DNA of 64,000 nt, taken from Leucaena leucocephala. Lineage: Eukaryota; Streptophyta; Magnoliopsida; Fabales; Fabaceae. Within the stretch, counting starts at the first letter, position 1; every line of letters starts with the position of its first letter. Under the pieces are notes generated by a model, which saw only the letters and a program-made list of their open reading frames with translations, did no database searches and was not told the origin of the DNA. Positions 33,908-45,719 of the stretch are shown here, in pieces. The stretch spans positions 18,929,989 through 18,993,988 of the forward strand of contig CM073537.1 of assembly GCA_037074615.1 (NCBI GenBank). The letters are read 5' to 3'. The position numbers and the translations under genes were made by a program.

Positions 33908-35886
33908 ATATACTTGCTTCGTTTTCTTTCTTGCCGACAAAATTTGCAACAGATTAATACTATTAGGGTTTCTTTTTCTTATTCATTCCTCTGTTTCTTT
34001 AATCTATATTGGAATCAAACATGGAATGATAAAGACCCTTGTATATAAGTTATTGAACATCATAACAAAGTAACTGCTTCCGATGACTTTGCTTTAAGTT
34101 ACAGTTGGTCGACATATTGTCGAATGTCGATCTCTGCTGCTAATTAAGTTGATAGCTAGGGTTAATCAGAGCGGTTGATAATAAAATTAAATTATTACAG
34201 AAATTAAAATAGATCTCTTAAATTTTATTAATTTTAAAGATTGTACAAAAAAACCTTAGCCCGGACCCTTCTTAATTTTATTAAATTACTCAATTTATAT
34301 TTTTTAGTTTTGGAACTTACAATTTTTTAAAATAAAATGTTAATTGCACATTGCAAGCTTCATCTTATTTTTGAAGGAAATTTGTGAGAAACCAAAAAAG
34401 AAGTTAGTGTACTTTTATTTTTTTATTTTAAGAAACGGCCATGTAAGTTTGAGAATAGATGAAAGGTACGATTAACATTGACAAAATTCAAATTTGTCTT
34501 AGTTTTACAAACAAGAGATGTATAATTTCAATAAAATCCAATATGCATTCTAAAAAGAAATTATTCAATGTCAGTTTCAATCCATTAGCTTTGTGGTGTA
34601 CTGCTTCCAAGAGAAACTTCAAAAACATTTTGAGAACATATTTGTCCAAAGGTTGGTAGTAAAGTGAAAGAAAATTGATAATTAATTAGTTTAATTTTTG
34701 GTGTGACGGTTTTTGATGTGTCACTTCGCCTAATAAGCCATTTTGTTAAAGGAACACGTGAAATTACATATATGGAATCAATGATTAATGGCCCCTCTAA
34801 TAATTGCGGATACAATTATATATATTCACAATGTTTATCTGTTTGGATTATAAGGTTTTGTAGTTGGCCAGCCACATTATTATTCACTAAAACAAACTAT
34901 TAGGTGCCTTTGGATTAGATGCTTGTGGGTACCCTTCTCTCTAGCTGATTTAATTCTCCAAAAAGATAATTAAAATATAAAAAAATTACTTCAAATTTGA
35001 AACATGACTTCATCAATAAATTACTAATTATAGAAAAGTTTAATTACTCATCAGGAATTGAAATAATATCTCTTTAAAGTATTTGGTTGAGAATTTGAAA
35101 ATTGATATAGTTAGTAATTTTGACTTGAACATTTCCCAGATCATAAATTAAGTGTAATACGTACATATTTTTCACATATCCAATCACACGAAAAAATAAT
35201 CCACTGATTACAGCTCATAAACACTGTCAGATATGGGATTTTAATTTAACTAATTTTGAAATCGAGCTATGATTTGGTGCAGGTTTCAAGTCAATGGTCA
35301 TGACTCCAGTAGATTAATAATGTTAATATATATATTAAGTAATTAATTAAAGGTTTATAAATTAATGATAGTAATTCATGAGGTCAAATGCAAATTAATT
35401 TGGTCCTAATCATCTAGCGTGTCGTTATGTTCTTTTGGATTATTTGCCATATATGAAGTAGAACCGAGTTATAATTTCTTTCAAATAAGAGCATAGAAGT
35501 AGGGTCAGGGGCTAGCTTGCTTTTCAATTACTTTAATTATTATGTGAGATTCAGGATAAGAATCAAACAATTACCACTCTCAATTAGCGTTCAAAGAACT
35601 TGATTATTTTTCAAAGGCACTGTTTTATGATTAAGAGATTCTATTACATCAATTCCCAGTTTTATTTAATGACAACTTGCTTTTAACCCTAGCTACTCCT
35701 TATTTATTAATTAGCTCAAATCCCTTCTCGATTTCAATCTCTCCTTTTTATCATTAAAGTTAGACCAAATAATTATTTATAAATCAGACACAGCATATTC
35801 TATCCCCAGCAGAATCGGGTCTTAGCTAGATCGAATAATTAATTAATATATAATCCTCAGCAACCCGACACAATTAATCGAGAGAT

Positions 35887-35917
35887 GATTATTTATTTAT
35901 TTATTTATTTATTTCAA
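35887..35917. repeat. (TTTA)n microsatellite
   Basis: About seven TTTA units. Confidence 0.9.
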
Positions 35918-36504
35918 ATCCTAAACCATCCAAGTAATTAAAGAGAGAAACTTTTGAGGACCCCACTTAATTATTTACCTAATTGACCACGCGTGACACA
36001 ATTATAAGAGTTTTACAAGTGATCGAGAATTAAGATTAACTTTTGTCTTAATTTAAATCTATGTGCATAGATGGCTCCAGCGTAAATGTTGGATAATGAA
36101 AGTGGGATATGGTATCTTGTCTTTGTGTGTGGTATTGATTAGAGCCACTTGCATGGTTAATCAAGAGTTTAAATTAAAAATTAATTAAGAAAGGGGATAA
36201 AGCAAATTAAAGGGTTCTTTTCAAGCATTTGAAAAATCATAAAGAAGAAGGGGACCAACCTCCAAAGAGACACCTAAACCAGGCACTACTCCATTATTCA
36301 TTACCACGCACATTTCAATATATATATATCTATGTGAGAACATGAATATGACCCTTTAATTTTAATTAATTTTTGCCAACCTGGTCCTCACTTGATAATT
36401 AATAAATTAATAACAACTTGCCTAGCTGATCAAGTGTGTGTATAAACTTTTTGTTGTTTTTGTAACTATTTTTTAGAATTCTCTATTACCAAGATTTTGC
36501 CAAG

Positions 36505-36513
<9 letters not shown>

Positions 36514-36543
<30 letters not shown>
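36514..36543. repeat. (TA)n microsatellite
   Basis: About fifteen AT units, one of several such tracts in the window. Confidence 0.9.
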
Positions 36544-36547
<4 letters not shown>

Positions 36548-37589
36548 GAAGTACTGTACCTGTATAAAGTTCTTTCTTTCTTCTGTTTGTTTTTTCTCTC
36601 TTTGGCTGATCTATACGATTTTTTTACAATAAATGAATTTTAAAAACTCTAAACTTGTTTTCTATTTTTTTTAAAAAAAATTATTTATTATACCATTATA
36701 TAATATAATTGATCAGGGCATACTTAAATAATTTGTTTTGTTACTTACCTTCAATAAAATTGTCTTCTATAGAATCTATCAAAAAAAAAAAACATAAGAA
36801 ACAAACAAACGTATAGAAAAGTTGAAACCAAGTCGAGAAACATTATTAAGTGAGTTCACATTTTCAACGTAATAATGAATCGATCATCGTAATTACGTTG
36901 GTCCAGACGCAAAAATTGTGAAGGAAAAAGTACAAGTGAATTCGATACGTTTTATATGTTTAACTGAATTAACTGGAATGCATTGGTAGAATTACTAATA
37001 TTCTGTCTAGAATGGTCCACAAGCTTTCTTTTTTGCTAGTATTATAAGGAATTAATTAATTAGAGATAAGAAAGTTGAATTAAACTGTGACAAATACTAT
37101 CAGTACTTAATTCCCACTTAACCTAGCTAACACCTATATTTTTTTGAAAGAAGTCTCTCTTTTCTTTAACATTATTATTTTATATATTAGTTCCAGACAA
37201 TATGTTACAAAAAATATTAATTTAAAAAAAGGAAAGTAAAAGAGATAACAAATAAGCAAATACCCGTAGCTTGATTTCTTTATATTAATTATAATTTATA
37301 TCAAATTAACTATACTCAAGTCTTTCCATAACTTGTACAAAAATATGACTCCTACCATGCATATATCTTTCACTTTATGTCAGATCCCTACTTAATTAGT
37401 CAACACTAATTCCATTTTGTGAAACTCCAAACTATCTAATTTACTATAAGTTTCCTAAATGAAAGTTTCTTTATCATGTCATTAATGATAATTAAAAGAC
37501 GATATATATTAATGTTTATTTTGTGATCGTCGACGTACGTACGTTACCAGATGTTATATTCCCTTGCAGTTACCATTTCGATTAATATA

Positions 37590-37593
<4 letters not shown>

Positions 37594-37629
<36 letters not shown>
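37594..37629 (+). promoter_or_regulatory. (TA)18 tract at the promoter of the ECA1-like gene
   Basis: Eighteen TA units end about 100 bp before the ACG/37730 position. It may supply the TATA element and, being a length-variable microsatellite, could vary between individuals. Confidence 0.5.
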
Positions 37630-37631
<2 letters not shown>

Positions 37632-37759
37632 ATAATTTTCATCTTTGCAAGTCAACCAACAAAATATGTGAGAAAGAGATACACACACTCGATCTTTTAC
37701 TAACCCTAAAATATCGAGAAAGAGATATAACGGCGGCAGCAAAATACGTGTTTGTGGCA

Positions 37760-38098
37760 ATGGCAATGTTATATGTTGCTATTGGGGTAGTTTCGTTGGA
37801 GCAAGCTTCTGGTAAATTATCGCCAGAACAAGATCCTGGATTTCGCGAATACTTGAGACAGTGTTCGTTGAAATTCAAGAAATGTGGGCCTCTTGCTTAT
37901 TATGCTGTCGTCTTCAAGAACGAGACCATGACGAATGAATGTTGCTTCCACTTGCTTAAGGAAGTTGGCAAAAGTTGCTTTAATAATTTGCTGATACCTG
38001 TTGTTGATTCTCCTGCTTTCAAAGCTATTGCTTCTACCATCGCAGCAAGCAGCCAACAAGTTTGGAATAAATGTTCTGCCATTGTCAAATTCTCTTAG
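37760..38098 (+). CDS. ECA1 / prolamin-like secreted cysteine-rich protein
   Basis: The first in-frame ATG (37760) gives 112 residues. The upstream in-frame codons from 37730 (ACG GCG GCA GCA, then KYVFVAMAMLYVAIG) restore the usual long signal peptide of the family. The ancestral start is thus probably at 37730, where ATG has become ACG, giving 122 residues. The mature part has the six-cysteine pattern C-x6-C, CC, C, C (QCSLKFKKC; ECCFHLLKEVGKSC; WNKC) of the plant prolamin-like/ECA1 gametogenesis family, expressed mostly in female gametophytes and involved in gamete signalling. A minimal ATG-TGA upstream frame sits at 37666. Translation may start at ACG, at 37760 with a shortened signal, or the gene may be decaying. 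Confidence 0.78.
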   Translation: MAMLYVAIGVVSLEQASGKLSPEQDPGFREYLRQCSLKFKKCGPLAYYAVVFKNETMTNECCFHLLKEVGKSCFNNLLIPVVDSPAFKAIASTIAASSQQVWNKCSAIVKFS

Positions 38099-38466
38099 AT
38101 TAATTAATATAACGAAATTTTCCAAGATAAAAGTCTGTGGCACATTTGAATTTTTATCTATTTCAATTTGCAATGTTAAATGAACACTGATAATTAATTG
38201 CATGAACCAAATTAAAACAAACACATCATTTTATTATTATAGTTCCTACAAATTGCAAATGGGAATGGATTCTTACTGCTTCTTAATTTTTGAATCCAAA
38301 TCCTCTTTCTTACGTCAATATGATCAAATTAGTCTGTTAAGTTTTATTTGTTAACATAGATAACCGTCAATAATATTCTTGTTCTCAACGAGCCAACAGC
38401 TAGCTTGCAGCTCTTAATCAAGATTAATTAATATTCAACCATCTAGCTAAGCCCAAGAAAACTATA

Positions 38467-38470
<4 letters not shown>

Positions 38471-38505
<35 letters not shown>
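38471..38505. repeat. (TA)n microsatellite
   Basis: About seventeen TA units downstream of the ECA1-like gene. Confidence 0.9.
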
Positions 38506-38509
<4 letters not shown>

Positions 38510-38838
38510 TGCTTATTTATGGCTGTGGAATCTCTGTCTTGTTTGGCAAACAATTACACGTGGAAGCTAAAGTGTCAAATTATTAGGTTATTGTCTTGTG
38601 GTTAGTGACGATGATTCTGTTGAGAAAATTGTGGTTTATTTAAGAAGAGCTTTCTATTTCGAGTGTTTTGATTTGAGGCTCGTATATATACTTCTCAACA
38701 CGTGCATTGAATTTGAATCAAACACTTATTGTTGGATATTATCTTGAGGGGAAGTATATATAAATTTGTACAAAATTCATTTTTTTATAAAAAGAAAATC
38801 CAAACAAATTAAACATATATATATATATTATTCCAAAG

Positions 38839-39045
38839 CTAAGGTTGTTATTCCTAGTCCTAGTCCTTGTGTTTGTTGGGTTAGCAAAGGCATGGACAAA
38901 TTTATGCTTTAATTGGAAGCCTTTATCATTTCCAACAATATTACAAGGCCACCCAACATATGATGCAATGTGTTTTGTGGCCTTGAGCAGTTTCCTTATT
39001 CATTATACTAATAAGACTGCCTTCCTTCATTCGAACATTCTATAA
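38839..39045 (+). pseudogene. Possible relic of a second small secreted protein
   Basis: An open frame without an ATG begins LRLLFLVLVLVFVGLAKAWT, which looks like a signal peptide that has lost its start. Two cysteines follow, and the frame stops at 39043-39045. It lies 750 bp after the ECA1-like gene and could be a decayed tandem paralogue. The cysteine pattern is not kept, so the call is weak. Confidence 0.3.
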
Positions 39046-39049
39046 CCAG

Positions 39050-39980
39050 AGAAAGAATTGATATCGCACACATAACATTGGGACTTCATTTCAATTCTTG
39101 ATGAGAAATTGAGATGGTGGACTTTAACATCCAAGTTTTCTTTCATTAACTAAAAATGTGATTCGTCACATGCTTCTATATGAAAGTGGGACAAAGTGGG
39201 GCCACTTAATGTGTTTTTTTTTATACAGGAGAGAGGGGGTTAAAAAAATCAAGTTATTAATGAATTTAATTCTATATACTTTGAAGCAACTAACTGCCTT
39301 AACTGTATAGGGCACACGTCAAACTTAGCGGAACTAGAAAGATTTTTTTTTACAAGTGCATCTACAACCTTATTGACTTGTCTTAAAATAAATTGCATAT
39401 TTAAATCACATTATTTACACATGAATTCCTTAATTTGAACTAACAACAAACTTCCTCCTTACCAAGTATTATTCTCCCCCCACATATCAATAGATACTTG
39501 GCATTTGATTTGAGTATACTTTTTTTATATCCTTTATTCCATATATTTTGGAACCCCTTAAAAATAGTCAATTCTTATGACTCAGCTGCAATGCATATTC
39601 CAATAAAATAGGGGTATATTTGAATAAATATATTGCCAATTCTTCATCTGCAATCGAGGATTGTAGAAGGGCCTGGTGTTTACAACAAATAACCTATGGG
39701 CCTCAGTCAAAGGCCACCCCAAGCATTGAAATTCAAATGGAGGCCCAATTGAAGATTCGCGAAAAGGCCCAAATATGATTAACGGGCTTCAATGCTTCAA
39801 TATACCAGTGGCCCAAATTCTAAGCTCCCAGGAGAAGGTACATGGAACAAAGAAACGACAACATATAGTTTGTTGACTTAGCAGACAGCTTCCATGACAT
39901 ATTCAATTATTTAGCAGAGAATTCGAAATACGACATACTTACGTTCAGGCACTAGAAGGTATATTCATGACTTGACACTG
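39050..39980. other. Spacer
   Basis: Between the two relics I see AT-rich sequence, then a segment at 39640-39830 with repeated AGGCCCAA-like phrases. There is no gene. Confidence 0.5.
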
Positions 39981-40116
39981 AGGGAATAATGGCCTCATCT
40001 TCGTCTTCAGGAGCTCGCTTCGAGACCTCGATGTCAATTCCAACCCTGTCTTCCTTCACCAGAGGTCTTATCTCTTACTCTTTACTCTTTGTTCTTTTCT
40101 TTTTCCCTTCCTATTG

Positions 40117-40128
40117 CCCCCCCCCCCC
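40117..40128. repeat. C homopolymer
   Basis: Twelve C residues inside the first intron of the prefoldin pseudogene; length errors are likely. Confidence 0.9.
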
Positions 40129-40247
40129 GCCAAAAAAATTGGGCACTTTTTCGCACATTGGTACTAGTATATTGTTGACTTCCTAAAACAAGCACACATT
40201 TGATCATTTACTTTATGCATTAAAACTTCCAGAGGGATCATTTTTAT

Positions 40248-40526
40248 TCAAGATGCTCTCTTGGTGAACCCGGCATTCTCTTTTGCAGACTTGAACAAAC
40301 TAGTTGGTTGAAATGAAGCTTCTAGCTCAGCCAAGTGTTCTTCAGGTGCCACTTTATCTATTACGTTGTTATGGCATATCCCGAAACTCCGAAGCATACA
40401 ATACATGTCTTGCCTTAATACTAGTGTTTTCTGTTGGGTGAACTCGCCTTTTAAGTAGTTTGATCTGGGGGCAAAGAAAAAAAAGGACAAAGAATTGAGC
40501 TTGATTGGAGCAATCATAAGCTGCAC
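40248..40526 (-). other. Antisense exon-like frame inside the prefoldin pseudogene intron
   Basis: The minus strand carries a stop-free stretch. Its lower half looks protein-like (TLVLRQDMYCMLRSFGICHN, then EEHLAELEASFQPTSLFK). I do not recognise it. It may be a fragment of another gene carried in by a transposon, or chance. Confidence 0.3.
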
Positions 40527-41850
40527 ACTGATTAAAACTATGACTTCTATAAGTATAATGTCAATTTATCACTGGGATGTCAACTAGAGGTTCAGGTCCC
40601 TGCTTCAGTGGACCATATAGGTAAGGGACACTGCAATCTCTGCGTTTTATATCATAGTACATCAATATCATGTACATTGTCATTTAAGAGCGTGAATCAA
40701 GGGAGTGAACATTTCATTTTCCCAAGACGTATAAAGGCTGCAAACTGAGATCTGCAGCAACATCCTAACGATTGTAACTATAGACTTCCCAAGTATTATC
40801 ACTCAATAAGTTGTCTTTCCCCACTTGTCTTCATAGTTGAAGAATAGATAGTAGTATAGAGTATTAAAGAGAAATAAAAATCTAATATATTCTTTTTTTT
40901 ACTTGAAAACTCAAAGTAATTAAGTTTAAATTTTGTTGTTATTTTACATCATTCAGTGATGCTAGTTCACCTTTTTTTTGGTGATTCTCAGGCAAAGATT
41001 CCAGATATTGATAGGTGTTTGGATGTTAATGCTATATGGCACACTAGGAAAATTGAAGTGGATGCGAATGTCAAATTAGTTGTTATCAGACTGCTGAAAG
41101 AAGAAACAATATGCAACCCATATCTGTGCAATGCATCTTAATTTTTTTCCCTCTACCCATTTTTGTTTGTTCTTAGAGAGCTTTAGGTAATCTGTTGTTA
41201 ATTAGTTGTCATTTCTAATTGTCAAATGCTTTCTGACTTCTGAGTAGATAGCTTATGCACTTATTGCTGATTTTGAAGTATCAGAAGGCATATATTCAAG
41301 AGCTTTTGCAGAGGAGACTGAGTGGGTGCCTTTATGGTTGGTTGAAAATGCTATGTTGGAATATTCATTAGACAAGGTCCTTGATTTTTAGATGTTATTG
41401 ATATCTCTTCCTTGATTTTTAGTTTTCTAGCGCAAGATGCTTCTCTTTTACAGAAGAACCTGGACAATGCTAAAGCCAATTTAGTTCTCGAGGGACCAGG
41501 TGACAATAACAACTCAGGCTAGATTGCCAGTTACCAAAGGGTATCTCAACATTTGTTCATTTTTTTTTTTTAAAAAAAAAGCATAAAAGTTTAAGTGGTT
41601 AGGAGAAAAATCTAGCACGTCCTCTCATGGTTTTCTGGGCCTGAAGAATAAATAGGCCAAACCCATTTATGCTAAAATTCAATTTAGACCTTGATGCAGT
41701 ATTAGTACTTGTCTTCAATGAACAATTTTTAGTTAGTTTATCATCCAAACCTCAAATATGGTTCTTGATAATAACCACTTGCCCTTCTTGACATTTCATG
41801 CAAATTTGATCAGCTTACAACTGCTCGTTTTTTTATTTGGGATGTACATC

Positions 41851-42387
41851 AAGGAAGAAATTGACAAGCTGCTACGTACTGCTATATTTACTGCTCAAGA
41901 ATCACAGAAAACGAGATTAATAAACACCTATCCACAAAGTTGGCGCTTGAGAGTATGATTCTAATCTTGTTTCACTTTCTAAAACTAGATGTAGATGGAA
42001 ACTCTTGTTGATTCTTTTTCCTCTGGTTTTACCACGGTTGATGCGGTCAAAGATAAGAAACCAGTTTCATACTAGTTTCAAAACATCAGGCTCTGTAACG
42101 TCATATGCAAAATAAAAACTATACTCAGGTTGATGGGCATGCTTTGTTTCACGCGATTGAACATATGGCTATTTTTATTCTCCAATTCAGTCTAATTGTT
42201 TAATGTGTGATTTTATAATGCGGATGCTGGTGGCAACCATGTTTAAGCAAATGCTGCTATTCGGAGGGGACCCACAGAAGCTTCAGTTAGCGAATAAAAT
42301 CTGTCGGCAAAACTACGCGAGATGAAATCGACAAGCACTTCAAAATCAATTGTTCCTGAATCATCTCCATCTTATCCTTCTTCATAA
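41851..42387 (+). pseudogene. Relic of an unidentified gene, two degraded exons
   Basis: One segment (41851-41970) reads KEEIDKLLRTAIFTAQESQK and then continues, after a frame change, as INKHLSTKLALESM. A second (about 42219-42387) reads NADAGGNH, then stop, ANAAIRRGPTEASVSE, stop, and NLSAKLREMKSTSTSKSIVP to a final TAA. Both look coding but hold stops or a shift. They may be ends of one broken gene that followed the prefoldin copy in the same duplicated segment. Confidence 0.45.
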
Positions 42388-44949
42388 GAGTTTTAGATGT
42401 AAATGGTTTATGAGATATATATATATATATAATATAATATTGCCCGTTGTTGTTAGTCCGAGAAGAGATGATGCCTAGTCTAATGCATGATCAAGTCAGC
42501 TGGTCTACTCCTACAGTTTCTAGAAAGCATCATAAATAATTGAAAAGTTGGCTATTGTGAGAATCTTAGTCTTTAAGGGATTTGATATGTTGTGATCTCC
42601 CATTTTTTTCCTTCAAAATCACATGTATTGGTAATATAAATACAGAAAGCATCATAAATATAAATAATTGACGGTTGTTATAGAAAGAATATGTTATTCT
42701 GTATGAATTGAAACAGTCAAGGTCTTGTTTTGAACACCCAAAAGATTATCAGGCATAAATATAGAAAGATGCAGAAGAAGTTCACATCACATTATTTTAT
42801 ATCTGTTATCCCACATGATGATCAAGGAAACAGTATGCCAAATAGCCGTTAACTTGTACTGTTTGAATGTGATGCTCTTAGGATTAGCATATTAATTAAA
42901 TTCAAGTACTTCTTGAGTGTTACTTGATATCCAAGATACAAAAGATCGATGTGAAAAGGGTTTGTTATTGTTGAGCTGGGTTTGTTTGAACAGGTAGGGG
43001 CGAAAAGTTAGGTGGAGTTGCACTAATTAGAATGTGCTAAAACAGGTATCGTTGTTGTGTTGTGATGATGATGATTATTATTATATAGAGAGCTTGACAT
43101 GGAAGTTGAATATAGTAAAGGGTTTAATTTTTTTGAAGGGCATGGAATGGAACTCTGCCACATGGGGGACCCATAAACGACGGTGAGTGTCTGCATCTAA
43201 AACTCTCTCAAAGTCAAAAAGGCAATCCAAGCTTTTCAGGTATTTGAACCATAAACGACATCTTCTCTTTTCTTGAAAGATGAATGGACCTTCTTCTGCG
43301 TTTACACATCTACTATTGTTTTTTAATCCTTTCAGCTGCCTCCTTGGGAGTGTCGTTGAAAGCATGGAATCTCAATGAAACATGCCATGTTTAGATTCAG
43401 GTCCTGTGATGTTAGAATGTCTTTAAAAGTGAGGTAGAGGAAGAGAAAGTGTAAGACTTGAATATAGAGTGTTTCTTTTAATCTTTTAACTGTCGTTTTT
43501 CGAAAAATACTTCATAAAGTTGTGGCTTTGGAGAATTCAAATCTCTATCTTCATGTGCTTACCATTTTTACTTGTGCTCGTTCATCCAAGTTTTCACTTT
43601 CAATGATGACAAGAAGTTTTATCCCACCAAATGAAATAATTTATAATAATTAAATTTGTAGATAAATTATTAATTAATAATTCTCACAATATTATTGAGT
43701 ATTCTCTTAATCACAATGTGATCTATTTGAGACGAGTGGTGTAGATCGTCAAGTTCTAATATTCTGAGCGGGAAAAGAAATGATTAATTAATTATAAAAG
43801 GAAAACATGGTTGAAAATTAAAGTTAATTACAAGTTCCTAGCGGTTGCTGTGCAGATAGAGCCTTCATTTAGATGATGATAAGCAGTTAAGAATGAAAAT
43901 GATTTTTTTTTATTTTTTTGCAAAACAAAATGAAATGACGGAAGTTGTTGCATATTCGTCATAAAAATAATAATTAATAATTAAATTGCGGGAAGATAAT
44001 GCGTCCTCATAAACACCAAAGTAATGGTATAACTAATATTCTAATTAATAAGTCAAAAATGGTTCAATTAATCAGGTCCACAGGAACTAAAAGCATGCAT
44101 GCTTAATTAAGGAAGCCACGTGGAGCACATATCACAAATCACAGTATAACGGAAGGATGAAGGGACATAATATTCATTTTAGATGTAAAAGAAAATTATG
44201 GATAACTCTGGAATCATTCATTCTCAAAAAAAAAAAAAACAATAATTTCCTTCAATTTTTAATCAATTTGGCATGGAAAATTAATTAAGGAGCATTAACT
44301 TAGTCCTCTTGTATATATATACGAATATTTTGTTTATTACAGGAAATGTTTCTGGCGAATCTATACGCATTATTAATAATAGAAATATTCCTTTAGCCCT
44401 TTGAAAAATATATATATCGTTCTATATTATATTGGCATATCTATGGTATATGCTATGTATACATTTACATTACTCTGCTCATTCTTTCTTCAAGCGTTGT
44501 ATTTTTTTTTTTAAATATTTACAAATTGCATGGAGCTAATTAGAATGCTAATAGAAGAACTACAAGATTTAAGAAAGAAAGACAAGGTACTAATCTTAAC
44601 ACCAAAATTTTTGGATCAAAGCTAATGTCTCCTGTCAGGGGATAGTTAGTGAATGAGAGTGTTAAGCAAGTATATATATCAATGAAATATTTTTTTTGAC
44701 ATAATAAATAGTGAGAAACAGCTTGGAGTCAACTCCTATCAAACTATAATTATGATCATGTCACAGATGATTCTATAATAGTGGTGCTTATTAACTCATG
44801 GCACTAAAGTGAGTGTTAATTTTATTTTATTTTCAATATTTATCATAATTAAAAATTGTGGCAAAAAATGTTAGCAATATAATATTAAATTATATAGATA
44901 ATGGAATTAAGTTTTGAAAGCAAAAAAATGAACGAAATATTTAAGAAAG

Positions 44950-45200
44950 GAGGGCAGAGTTTTTTTTTGGTACCATAATTTAAAAAAAAATTAAACTCAC
45001 CTTAGATAAAAGTCTCTTTTTTTTTTAAACTGTAATAATATTAAGTAGGATAAATTATCAATATTCTTAAATATAAACTTATATATTTAGAAATTAAATA
45101 TTTTTTTAAATATTATGATTAAAATTATAATAAAATAATATTAGTTAAAAATTAAATATATTCTCAATAATTATATATATGATCTATTTATCGCTTGAAC
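44950..45200. repeat. Dispersed repeat family B, decayed copy
   Basis: It shows TTAAACTCACC, then AATAATATTAAGTAGGATAAAT, then TAAATATAAACTTATATATTTA in the family order, heavily AT-shifted. Confidence 0.45.
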
Positions 45201-45698
45201 TCATTAGTGAAAGGAAGGCAGAGTTGGTTGTTTTTATAGAGACGTACACGCAAACCGAAGCAGATTTGTGGGCACATTGAAAGCTCATTTGTCCACTTCT
45301 GCTCCCCTCTACGCGTTTCCTTTTTTATCTTTCTTCCCTTTCTACCCTTTTCCCTCCATTTTACGTTATTTTTTTATTTCATAGTATTAAATATTAATAT
45401 CATTATTATTAGTTGTACTATTCTGCATAAAATGTTGACTTTGACTTCCTCTATGCGTCGCCATTCCCCAACATCCCACCCACACACACATCCCAAGCGT
45501 TTCGTTGGCCCAAAAATATTAAATATGTCATTAAATGATCTTTTAAATGCTAAAGGGCATAAGAGAGACGGAGGAGAGATGCCGCAATCACCGTTGGCGT
45601 GCTGCTGCTCTCTCTCTCTCTTTTTTAAAACAAATGTTTAGCCTGAGCTCCTGAAAATTCATTTACCCAGTCAACGCGTTTTTGCTGAGGTGTATATA

Positions 45699-45719
45699 AT
45701 ATATATATATATATATATT
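45699..45719. repeat. (TA)n microsatellite
   Basis: About ten TA units. Confidence 0.85.

Larger units (their letters stand above)
28124..37593. other. 9.5-kb gene-poor AT-rich region
   Basis: I see no gene that I can support. It contains a decayed SINE (29240-29408), a family B repeat (30957-31230), a G-tract (32237-32255), (TG)n at 33889-33907, a (TTTA)n tract at 35887-35917 and (TA)n at 36514-36543. The stretch 29460-29815 begins GCGTTTGGTACG and ends near GCGCCAACAGAAC, which could be a worn hAT-type MITE. Open frames here (for example 30619-30951) show no domain and biased AT-rich codons. Confidence 0.55.
39989..41522 (+). pseudogene. PFD3: Prefoldin subunit 3 pseudogene (intron-containing)
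   Basis: Pieces of prefoldin 3 appear in order with their splice sites. These are 39989-40064 (MASSSSSGARF start), 40596-40620 (VPASVDHI), 40992 onward (AKIPDIDRCLDV), 41248-41376 (ALIADFEVSEGIYSRAFAEE, then MLEYSLD) and 41454-41522 (KNLDNAKANLVLEG). The exon encoding the first coiled coil (between VEDV and AKIP) is missing. The last exon shifts frame and stops early, although the original reading (DQVTITTQ) is visible in another frame. Because introns are kept, this is a duplicated gene copy that decayed, not a processed one. The living protein is part of the prefoldin chaperone that delivers tubulin and actin to the chaperonin CCT; this copy cannot do that. Confidence 0.85.

Noticed and set aside
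43081..43365. 94-codon minus-strand frame
   Set aside because: Some protein-like stretches, but no recognisable motif, start context or neighbouring exons; not enough to support.
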